A stretch of 19,874 nucleotides of DNA. Source: JBICIG01 sp043101605. GTDB taxonomy: Bacteria > Planctomycetota > Phycisphaerae > Phycisphaerales > UBA1924. The notes under the pieces were generated by a model, which saw nothing but the letters and a program-made list of their open reading frames with translations, was not told the origin of the DNA and made no database searches. Below are positions 6,118-12,741 of this stretch, piece after piece (position 1 is the first letter of the stretch; every line of letters begins with the position of its first letter). Where the stretch lies: NCBI GenBank assembly GCA_043101605.1, contig JBICIG010000042.1, forward strand, positions 1 through 19,874, in the 5' to 3' direction. The position numbers and the translations under genes are program-made.

Positions 6118-7854
6118 TCAGTCCTTGAGCTTGTCGAGTTCCTGCTGCGCGCGTTCGACGAGTCGCCCGACGGTCTCGGGCCCGAAGTCGAAGGGCAGGC
6201 CGCAGGCTTTGAAGAGTTCGGGCAGGGGGCGCGAGCCGCCGAGCTGGAGACCCTTGAGGTACGCCTCGATCGCGTCGGCGGGCGACTTCTCGAGGGACAT
6301 GATCCAGAGCCCGAGCGCGCCGAGTTGGGCGATGCCGTATTCGATGTAGTAGAAGGGTGAGGTGAACAGGTGTCCCTGACGCTGCCAGGCGCGGGCGCGG
6401 TAGTCGGGGTTGAGCCCGTCGAAGTCGGGGCGGAACCGGCCGAGGTACCCGAAGCGGTCGTCGAGCTCGAGCCACGCGGCCCGGCGGGCGTCGTGATCGT
6501 GCGCCGGCTGTGCGTAGATCCAGTGCTGGAACGCGTCGATGGTCGCGATCCAACTGAGGATCTGCACGCCGCCCTCGATCTGCTCGCGGCGGGCGCGGGC
6601 GAGGTCCTGCGGGTCGTCGTAGAAGACGCCCCAGTGCGGCATGGTCAGGAACTCCATCGCCATCGACGCGACCTCGCAGAACTCGATCGGCGCGTGGCGG
6701 TAGTGCAGCAGCGGCTCGTCGCGGAGCACCATCGAGTGGAACGCGTGCCCGGCCTCGTGGATCATCGTGCGCACATCGCCCTGCATGCCCGCGGCGTTCA
6801 TGAAGATGAACGGCACCTGCGACGCGTCGCGCATGTACTGATACCCGCCGGGCGCCTTGCCCTTGCGGGATTCGAGGTCGAGCGTGGGGCGCTCGGCGCG
6901 GCCGGTCTCGTCGAGCCCGTCGCCCAACTCGGCGAACATCGACGCCAGGCGCGGGTCGAGTTCCTCAAAGCACGCGAGGGTCTTGTCGAACAGCTCACGC
7001 CCGGTCTCAAAGGGGCGGAGGGGCGGGCGGCCCTTGGGATCGACCGCCAGGTCCCACGGGCGGAGCGCCTCGAGCCCGAGCCGACGCTCGCGCTCGCTCT
7101 GCAGGCGGCGGTTGAAGGGGACCACGACCTGAGCGCACGCGTCGTGGAAGTCGCGGCAGTCGGCGGGGGTGTAGTCGAAGCGGAGCTTGCTCTTGAACGC
7201 GTACCCGATGTAGTCGGCAAAGCCGGCGTTCTGCGCCAGCGCGTGGCGGCGGGCGACCATCTTGTCGAAGAGCCCCTCGAGCCGGTCGGCGTCCTGCAGC
7301 CGACGATCGGCGACCGCCCGCCACGCCGACTCACGCTCCTTCCGGTCGGTCGATTCCTGGAACACCGCCATCTGCGCGAGCGGGCGCTCCTTGCCCTTGT
7401 ACTCGACGGTCATCGCGCCGGAGATCTGCCCGAACTCCTGGCCCAGCCGGGCGAGCTCGGTCTCGATGGGGATGTTCTCATCGCGGAACAGATCGACCTC
7501 GGAGGCGGTGTCGCGCAGGATGACCTCGTAGCGCTCTCGCTCGGGCGGGGTGGCGCCGGCGAGCTCGATGGTCCGCCGATCGAGCTCGAAGAGGCGCGGC
7601 TTGAGCCTCGGCGGGATCGACTCGACGAACGACGCGTACGCCTGCTGGGCCGCCTCGTCGTTCGTGCGGCGGGTCATGTCGATGTAGAGGTTCGCCTGCG
7701 CCTCGCTGGCGGCGGACTCGAACGCGGATCGGTCCTCGAGCCAGCGGACGAGTTCGTCGGCCGAGGTCACCGGGCGGTCGCGCAGCTCGTCGAGCACCGG
7801 TTCGATCGCGTCCCACTTCGTCGCGTCCAGCGTCACGGGCCTGGATCGGATCAT
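6118..7854 (-). CDS. M3-family oligoendopeptidase (zinc metallopeptidase)
   Basis: The 578-residue protein belongs to the M3 (thimet/PepF) peptidases. The zinc site is H-E-A-G-H at residues 366-370 within R-T-M-I-H-E-A-G-H-A-F-H-S. The third ligand is probably the Glu in F-C-E-V-A-S (about 394), 24 residues after the second His. Downstream, ATIDAFQHWIY matches the conserved D-x-F-Q-x-W segment of the family, and the C-terminal half is helical as expected. There is no signal peptide, so it should act in the cytoplasm on short peptides. A GTG at 7863 is in frame, but GGAGG lies eight bases ahead of ATG 7854, so I chose that. The length agrees with oligoendopeptidase F-like proteins. Gaps of 158 bases upstream (holding a terminator) and 170 bases downstream suggest a single-gene unit. 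Confidence 0.93.
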   Translation of the reverse strand: MIRSRPVTLDATKWDAIEPVLDELRDRPVTSADELVRWLEDRSAFESAASEAQANLYIDMTRRTNDEAAQQAYASFVESIPPRLKPRLFELDRRTIELAGATPPERERYEVILRDTASEVDLFRDENIPIETELARLGQEFGQISGAMTVEYKGKERPLAQMAVFQESTDRKERESAWRAVADRRLQDADRLEGLFDKMVARRHALAQNAGFADYIGYAFKSKLRFDYTPADCRDFHDACAQVVVPFNRRLQSERERRLGLEALRPWDLAVDPKGRPPLRPFETGRELFDKTLACFEELDPRLASMFAELGDGLDETGRAERPTLDLESRKGKAPGGYQYMRDASQVPFIFMNAAGMQGDVRTMIHEAGHAFHSMVLRDEPLLHYRHAPIEFCEVASMAMEFLTMPHWGVFYDDPQDLARARREQIEGGVQILSWIATIDAFQHWIYAQPAHDHDARRAAWLELDDRFGYLGRFRPDFDGLNPDYRARAWQRQGHLFTSPFYYIEYGIAQLGALGLWIMSLEKSPADAIEAYLKGLQLGGSRPLPELFKACGLPFDFGPETVGRLVERAQQELDKLKD

Positions 7855-7862
7855 CGCCTGCA

Positions 7863-7867
7863 CCTCC
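7863..7867 (-). promoter_or_regulatory. Ribosome-binding site that decides the peptidase start
   Basis: GGAGG on the minus strand is eight bases ahead of ATG 7854 but overlaps the alternative GTG start at 7861-7863. This makes ATG 7854 the better initiation codon. Confidence 0.65.
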
Positions 7868-7920
7868 GCGTTCGATTCGGGTTCGGACTCGGCATCCTAG
7901 TCGGGCGGCGGGGGGCGCAC

Positions 7921-7953
7921 GAACGAGAAACGCCCCGGCGGGAAGCCGGGGCG
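7921..7953 (-). terminator. Rho-independent terminator of the ClpP-fold protease pair
   Basis: On the minus strand CGCCCCGGC and GCCGGGGCG (plus-strand arms 7931-7939 and 7945-7953) form a 9-bp stem with a 5-base loop, followed by TTTCTCGTTCG. It lies about 60 bases past the stop of the 8013-9341 gene. Confidence 0.8.
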
Positions 7954-7980
7954 CTGGGGTGAGATCGGGTGTCGTGATGC

Positions 7981-8005
7981 GGCACCGGGCTTTGCGACCG
8001 GTGCC
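7981..8005. repeat. Inverted repeat between gene stop and terminator
   Basis: GGCACCGG (7981-7988) and CCGGTGCC (7998-8005) pair perfectly around a 9-base loop, 7 bases past the stop of the 8013-9341 gene. No T-run follows. It could protect the mRNA 3' end or be a degenerate first terminator. Confidence 0.5.
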
Positions 8006-8012
8006 GGCGCGA

Positions 8013-9341
8013 TTACTTCATCAGGTCGCGGAGGAGCTGCTCCTGCTCCTCGACCCAGTCATCGAACTGATCGGGCGACATGTTGAACTGGAAGAGGGCG
8101 AAGTTGGGGTTGTTCTTGACCATCTTGACCATCAGGCGGAGGGCCTGGCGGGCCTTGTTGACGAACGGGCCGCGGTCTTCCCGAGGCATGCCCTGGGCCA
8201 TCGCGATCGAGGTCTGGTAGCGATCGACATACTCGTTGAAGCGGGTCTGGTCCTCGTACGCCTGGGCGCGGAACTCGCGGAGGTACTTCTCGGCCTTGCT
8301 GACGGGGTAGGGCAGGCCCGGGACGCGCTCACCGACCCACTCGAGCTCGGAGTAGCCCAGGAGCGGGGTGAGTTCCTCGATGGTGTCGGCGGTGCCGCTG
8401 GAGAAGCCGAACTTCTCGGCCTGCTGCGAGTTGAAGGTGAGGATGCGGTCGGCGGGGTTGACGAGGTACTCGCCCTCCTCGGACTGGTACCAGGTGACAT
8501 TGCCGCCGTCATCGACCGAGGCGCTCAGGGGCTCCATGATCTGCATGGAGCGCATGATCTTCGGGTCGTGCTTCCCGCGGGCGCTGATCTTCTCCATCAT
8601 GTAGAGGACCTCTTCGAGGTCGCGGTCCTTGACGGCCGTCAGGTTCCCGAACCAGCCCGTGCAGGCGCCGTAGTTGCCGCGGGTCATGAAGTAAATGTCT
8701 TCGAGGCAGTGGGCGGTCATGGCGGCGGCGGAGATCGCCGACTGGATCCACGCGACGGTGTGGAACTCGGGCTTGAACTCGTACTCGATGGTGTCGGAGA
8801 GGGGCTGGATCTCGAGCAGCGCCCCGCCGCCGGAGTTGATCAGCATGACGACGACATCGACCTGCTCTTCCTTGAGGAGTTCTTTGGCGCGCTTGAGGCT
8901 GTTGGCGGTCATGTAGATGCCGACCATGTCCTTGCCGCCGCCCTCGCCGAGCGTGATGACCGCGGCGCGGGGGACGCCGGTGCGGCGGGGCTTGTCGGCG
9001 GCGGGCTTGGTCTCCGGGCGGGCCTGCGGCGTGCTGCCGTTGGTCGCCCCGGCGGGCGCATCGCGCTCGATGCGGTCGACTTCGGAGGGCTGGTAGAGCA
9101 CCTCCTGCTCGACGCCGCCGATCTTGGTCTTGATCCAGACATACCCGTCGAGCTCGCGGACGATCGTGCCCTCGACGATCGTGCCGTCCTTGAGGACGAC
9201 GCGATCCTTGGCGAGGGCGCGGCTCTCGGCGGCGGGCACGCGGGCCGTCGCGGAGCTGATCGGGAGCGCGACCGCCCCGAGCAGCGCCACGCAGGCGGCG
9301 ACGCGGGCGATCAGGTTCATCGTTCGGGTTCGGGTCTTCAT
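8013..9341 (-). CDS. Secreted ClpP/SppA-fold serine protease-like protein
   Basis: The 442-residue protein has a Sec-type signal peptide (hydrophobic residues 10-34). Residues 46-92 form a small beta-rich domain (DRVVLKDGTIVEGTIV...), resembling SH3/Sm-like barrels. Residues 125-320 look like the ClpP/crotonase-type fold used by SppA and NfeD proteases. VVVMLINSGGG (163-173) fits the oxyanion-hole strand, and A-I-S-A-A-A-M-T-A (202-210) fits the nucleophile elbow with S204 as candidate catalytic serine. I-Y-F-M-T-R-G-N-Y-G-A follows, as in that fold. The C-terminus is helical and charged. The protein should act outside the cytoplasm; its substrate is unknown. GGAGG seven bases ahead supports ATG 9341. 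The paralogue lies 42 bases upstream on the same strand, and a terminator follows. The fold assignment is from motif pattern and is less certain than the export signal. Confidence 0.75.
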   Translation of the reverse strand: MKTRTRTMNLIARVAACVALLGAVALPISSATARVPAAESRALAKDRVVLKDGTIVEGTIVRELDGYVWIKTKIGGVEQEVLYQPSEVDRIERDAPAGATNGSTPQARPETKPAADKPRRTGVPRAAVITLGEGGGKDMVGIYMTANSLKRAKELLKEEQVDVVVMLINSGGGALLEIQPLSDTIEYEFKPEFHTVAWIQSAISAAAMTAHCLEDIYFMTRGNYGACTGWFGNLTAVKDRDLEEVLYMMEKISARGKHDPKIMRSMQIMEPLSASVDDGGNVTWYQSEEGEYLVNPADRILTFNSQQAEKFGFSSGTADTIEELTPLLGYSELEWVGERVPGLPYPVSKAEKYLREFRAQAYEDQTRFNEYVDRYQTSIAMAQGMPREDRGPFVNKARQALRLMVKMVKNNPNFALFQFNMSPDQFDDWVEEQEQLLRDLMK

Positions 9342-9383
9342 GTGCCGGCCTCCGGCTGGTGACTGGGCTGCGGGTGGACGGGG

Positions 9384-10829
9384 TTACGGACGGTCGGCGA
9401 GCTGCTCGAGCTTGATGCGCTCGATCATCGCCTGGAGCGTCGCGACATCGGGAACGCCGATCTGGCGCAGGTTGAGCGACTCCTCGTACTTGCGGATGAT
9501 GCCCTGCATCTGCTCGAGCAGGCGCCGGCGCTGCCCGCGGGCGCGGGTGCGCTCGCGGTAATCGCCCTGGACCTGGATCTCGTTGAATTCCTGCATGAGC
9601 GTGCGCAGGCGGCGCTCGGCGTTCTCGACGCCCTCGGCCCAGCTCTCGAGGATCTTGCCCGAGCGGTCGTCGACGCGGACATAGTTGCGGCTGATGCCCA
9701 GCGAGAAGAGCAGGTCGTCGAGCGTCTCGACGGTGCCCTTGCTGATCGCGAGCTTGCGGGCGAGGTCGGCGTTCAGGGTCAGGACATCGTTGCCCTCGCT
9801 GCGGGCGAGCTCCTGGATGGTGTCCTCGTTCTCGCCCTGCCCGTCGTCGGTGAGGAGGACCTCGCCGTTGGCGGGGTTGGGCTCGCCCTCGATGAACACG
9901 GGCTTGCCCCCGACGAGCCGGTAGCTGTAGACGCGCTCGACCTGGGCCATGGCGCGGACGAGTTCGACGGGGTACCCGCCGTGGAGCGCGGCGCCCTCGG
10001 CGTGGCCCATGCGGAGGGAGTACTGCTTCTGGCGCACGACCTCGTCACCGGTCGAGCCGAAGAGCGTCGACAGGTTGCCGATGCCGCCCATGCGGGCGTC
10101 GGGCGCGAAGTAGATCGTGTCGCAGATCAGGGGGAGGAACGCGGCCCCGCCCATCGCCTGCTTGACCCAGAACACCACCTCGGGCTGCTTCTCCCACTCG
10201 ACCGGGATCTCGTTCATGAAGATCGGGTGCATGTCCTCGGCGCGGAAGAGCTGGTCGAACGCGGCGGCGTCGTCGGGAAGCTCCTCGAACTGGTTGGCAC
10301 GCCACTCGGCGTCGAGCACGAAAATCAGGTAGTCGGCCCCCTGCTTGCGGGCGTCCTCGACCGCTTCGCGGATCGGGGTCTGGGTGATCTCGCGCCCGAA
10401 GCCTCCCTCGAGTTCGACGATGTAGACGCGCGACGCCGATGAACTCGGCGTGACCGAAACCGCCGGGCGGTCCCCGCCGCTGGCCGGGGTCGCGGGCGTG
10501 GCCGGGGTCGCGGGGGACTCGACGGCGATGCCCCGCTTGATGGTGAGGATGTCGTTCTTGTCGTAGGTGGTGACGGTCGAGATGCCGTACATCTCGACAC
10601 GCATCTTGATGCTGGTCGCGGTCTCCTCGAGGATCTCGCCCTCGACGATCGACCCGTTGCGGAAGGTGACGCGGTCCTTCTCGCCCATCGACACGCCCAC
10701 CGACGCCGAGGGTGCGGCGGCCGAGGCGATCGGGGCGGACACCGCGCCGAGGCACAGGCCGCACGCGGCAACCGCCGGCACAGTCGCGGACCTGAGGAAA
10801 CGGGCGGCGTTGCGGATGCTCGGGTTCAT
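9384..10829 (-). CDS. Secreted ClpP-fold paralogue lacking the candidate catalytic serine
   Basis: This 481-residue protein shares the architecture of the next gene: an export signal (about 10-38), an N-terminal barrel (DRVTFRNGSIVEGEIL, 52-67), a Pro/Ala/Thr linker with ATP repeats (107-117), and a ClpP-like domain (135-300). Aligning FWVKQAMGGAAF with AWIQSAISAAAM of the downstream paralogue puts G227 at the position of S204. The S-G-G-G oxyanion segment is replaced by D-A-E-W-R. It is therefore probably a non-catalytic partner, scaffold or inhibitor. The C-terminal 120 residues are charged and helical with coiled-coil potential. The start ATG 10829 has GGAGG ten bases upstream. It is first in a two-gene unit with the 8013-9341 gene. 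Confidence 0.75.
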   Translation of the reverse strand: MNPSIRNAARFLRSATVPAVAACGLCLGAVSAPIASAAAPSASVGVSMGEKDRVTFRNGSIVEGEILEETATSIKMRVEMYGISTVTTYDKNDILTIKRGIAVESPATPATPATPASGGDRPAVSVTPSSSASRVYIVELEGGFGREITQTPIREAVEDARKQGADYLIFVLDAEWRANQFEELPDDAAAFDQLFRAEDMHPIFMNEIPVEWEKQPEVVFWVKQAMGGAAFLPLICDTIYFAPDARMGGIGNLSTLFGSTGDEVVRQKQYSLRMGHAEGAALHGGYPVELVRAMAQVERVYSYRLVGGKPVFIEGEPNPANGEVLLTDDGQGENEDTIQELARSEGNDVLTLNADLARKLAISKGTVETLDDLLFSLGISRNYVRVDDRSGKILESWAEGVENAERRLRTLMQEFNEIQVQGDYRERTRARGQRRRLLEQMQGIIRKYEESLNLRQIGVPDVATLQAMIERIKLEQLADRP

Positions 10830-10966
10830 GACGGTGCGTCCTCCGCGAAGTCTTCGCTGTACTCGCGACCGAGCCGGGAGCCTCCCCCCTCGGGCGCGTG
10901 ATCCTTCATCTGTCGTCGGGCCCGACGAATCACCGCCCGACGCTGCGTCCGGGTCGGCCGGGCTCG
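10826..10966 (-). CDS. Doubtful small ORF overlapping the paralogue start
   Basis: A 46-residue frame starts at ATG 10966 and ends in an ATGA overlap with the start codon of the 9384-10829 gene, an arrangement typical of translational coupling. The product would be basic at the start (RTQRRAVIRRARRQ) and acidic at the end (SEDFAEDAPS). Third-position G+C is clearly lower than in neighbouring genes. A 16-bp palindrome inside the frame could by itself explain part of the sequence. The frame can be extended upstream to 11176. I recognise no family. It may be a leader peptide or chance. Confidence 0.25.
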   Translation of the reverse strand, partial: RARPTRTQRRAVIRRARRQMKDHAPEGGGSRLGREYSEDFAEDAPS

Positions 10967-11257
10967 CATCCGATTCGTCGCCCGAACGCGACCCGTTCGC
11001 GCCAATCGCCGGATGCGCTCGGAATCGCGCAGCGCCTCAGTCCGCCACACGCCCAAGCGTGCCCGGCGCGCGGCTCTGCAAAGATCCAAGCCGCGCCGAC
11101 CCGATTCTATTCCGACCAGACCCACACCGATCGGCGTGAGACGCTGCGTCGGCCCGGAAGTGCCCCTCGGGCGCACCGCGCGCGCCGAAACCGGGGCCTT
11201 CCCGTCAATTGTCTACCGCCGAGCGGCCGCCCCAGCTTACCCGGAGCGAGCAAAAAT
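10830..11257. other. 428-bp intergenic region with inverted repeats
   Basis: Apart from the doubtful small ORF, no gene is convincing here. Visible structure includes a perfect 16-bp palindrome (TCGTCGGG/CCCGACGA, 10913-10928). CGACGAATC (10923-10931) pairs with GATTCGTCG (10972-10980). GCGCGGCT (11068-11075) pairs with AGCCGCGC (11089-11096). A T-run (TGAATTTTT on the minus strand) directly follows the stop of the CCA-adding enzyme gene, with no good stem before it. The region must hold the promoter and 5' leader of the ClpP-fold pair. I see no clear sigma-70 boxes; a TAGAAT on the minus strand near 11111 lacks a matching -35. Confidence 0.5.
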
Positions 11258-12592
11258 TCAGCGCCCGAGTTCCTCGAACGACCGGCGGGCGAGTTCCAGG
11301 GCTTCCTCCCGCGTCGCGATCCGGTCCTCGAGCTGCGCGTCGTACACCGCCTCGAGCACCCGTTGGAACCCCGGACCCGGCTGAAAACCGGACTGAATCA
11401 GGTCATTTCCCGAAATCAGGGGTTCGGGGGCGATTCCCGAGGGCGTTTGCCGCAGCTCTTCGACCCGGCGACGGATCCGGACCATCTCCTCGGGTGATTC
11501 GGCGGCCCGGATCTGGAGGGCGGGCCCGAACCAGGCCGACGCCGCCGCCCGCTTCTGCCGGGCGATCGGCATCCCCCCCCAGCTTCGCCCGAGCAGCCCG
11601 ACGCCGGCGAGGGTGTCGCGGAGCGCACCGCGTTCATCGTTGGAGAGGTTCAGGGCGTCGCGGGCGTTGCGGACGACGCCGGCGATCTGGGTCGCCTCGA
11701 CGACCTCGCCCCGGTCGAGCAGCCAGGCTGCGAGACAAGTCGGGTACGCCGCGTCGTGGACGAGCCGACCGAGCGTGCCGGGCGAGCGGGTGACATGCCG
11801 CCCCAGCACCGGCAGGTCGAGCCCGAGGTACTGCAGCGTCCACGCGGCGACGGCCCGCGAGGGGTGCGCGAACATGCGGCGGACCTCGTCGCCGATGCGC
11901 TCGCGGCTCACGCCCTTGAGTTCGTTCGCGTGCGCACGGATCGCGTCGGCGGTCGCCTCGTCGAGCTCGAAGCCGTAGCGGGCGGCGAAGCGGATGGCGC
12001 GGAGGGCGCGGAGCTGGTCCTCGCGCAGGCGGGCGTCGGGGTCCCCCACCGCTTTGATGGTCTTGGCGGCGAGATCGGCGAGGCCGCCGACGAAGTCGAT
12101 GACGGTGCCGATGGGCTCGCCGCCGGAATCTGGCGTGGTGCCGTGGTGGGCCTCGTTGATCTGTGCGCCCGCGAACGCGGCGTCCCTGGAAACCTCGTCG
12201 GGCGTGCGCACGGGATCGAGGAAGAGCGCGTTGACGGTGAAGTCGCGCCGGGCGGCGTCGTTCTTCGGATCGGAGAAGTGGACCGTGTCGGGGCGGCGGC
12301 TGTCGGAATACGGCCCGTCGGAGCGGAAGGTCGCGACCTCGATGACCGCCGCGGGCATGCGGACGAGCATGACGCCGAAGGAGGCGCCGACTTCGTGCGC
12401 GCTGCCGAAGATCGCCGAGACGCGATCGGGCGTGGCGTCGGTCGCGACATCGTAATCGGTGGGATCAAAGCCGAGGAGTTCATCGCGGACGCACCCGCCG
12501 GCGAGGAGCGCGATGTGCCCGTGCGCGCGCAACTCCCGGATCACGGCGATCGCGGCGGAGCGGGCGAGGGAGGGGTCGGCGGCGCGGGGCAT
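11258..12592 (-). CDS. CCA tRNA nucleotidyltransferase / poly(A) polymerase family (class II)
   Basis: The 444-residue protein is a class II nucleotidyltransferase that adds CCA (or A) to tRNA 3' ends, or poly(A) to RNA. The palm domain shows AGGCVRDELLG (31-41) and the metal-binding D-P-T-D-Y-D (43-48). Next come VATFRSDGPYSDSRRPDTVHF (86-106), RRDFTVNAL (115-123), and the head motif GDPDARLREDQLRALRAIRF (183-202). The C-terminal half is helical. There is an insert of about 30 residues (132-162) between RRDFTVNALFLDP and IDFVGGL, where the family usually has a short turn. Whether it makes CCA or only A cannot be decided from the motifs seen. ATG 12592 is chosen because the homology begins soon after. 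There is no ribosome-binding site ahead of it, and the extension to 12655 has lower coding quality. Confidence 0.9.
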   Translation of the reverse strand: MPRAADPSLARSAAIAVIRELRAHGHIALLAGGCVRDELLGFDPTDYDVATDATPDRVSAIFGSAHEVGASFGVMLVRMPAAVIEVATFRSDGPYSDSRRPDTVHFSDPKNDAARRDFTVNALFLDPVRTPDEVSRDAAFAGAQINEAHHGTTPDSGGEPIGTVIDFVGGLADLAAKTIKAVGDPDARLREDQLRALRAIRFAARYGFELDEATADAIRAHANELKGVSRERIGDEVRRMFAHPSRAVAAWTLQYLGLDLPVLGRHVTRSPGTLGRLVHDAAYPTCLAAWLLDRGEVVEATQIAGVVRNARDALNLSNDERGALRDTLAGVGLLGRSWGGMPIARQKRAAASAWFGPALQIRAAESPEEMVRIRRRVEELRQTPSGIAPEPLISGNDLIQSGFQPGPGFQRVLEAVYDAQLEDRIATREEALELARRSFEELGR

Positions 12593-12741
12593 GGGGGAGT
12601 TTAGGGGGAGGGGGTGAACTTGCTCCGCCCGCCGTTCCAGGAAGTTCGAAAGCACTCTTCGTCGTATACCATCGCTACCGATTGAACAAGTGTTTCAGCG
12701 TCTGCCCGATGCACCCTCGGCCCCAGGAAGAGGCGCCAACC
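12593..12741. promoter_or_regulatory. Divergent intergenic region (CCA enzyme / accessory gene)
   Basis: The two flanking genes start in opposite directions, so both promoters should lie in these 149 bases. Base composition changes inside it: G/A-rich next to 12592, then AT-richer from about 12640. On the minus strand TTGTTC and TATACG are spaced by 15 bases, a weak sigma-70-like pair for the CCA enzyme gene. No equally good pair is visible for the plus strand. No operator-like palindrome stands out. Confidence 0.3.
12725..12733 (+). promoter_or_regulatory. Ribosome-binding site of the accessory gene
   Basis: AGGAAGAGG lies eight bases upstream of ATG 12742. The in-frame ATGs at 12709 and further upstream lack such a site, so 12742 is preferred. 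Confidence 0.6.

Noticed and set aside
3575..6349. 924-codon open frame on the plus strand
   Set aside because: It is antisense to the dockerin gene, csaA and part of the peptidase. The product has the Val/Glu/Gly/Asp-rich composition typical of shadow frames in GC-rich DNA, with no recognisable domain.
12682..12741. Earlier in-frame starts of the accessory gene
   Set aside because: No ribosome-binding site precedes them, while AGGAAGAGG lies eight bases ahead of ATG 12742.
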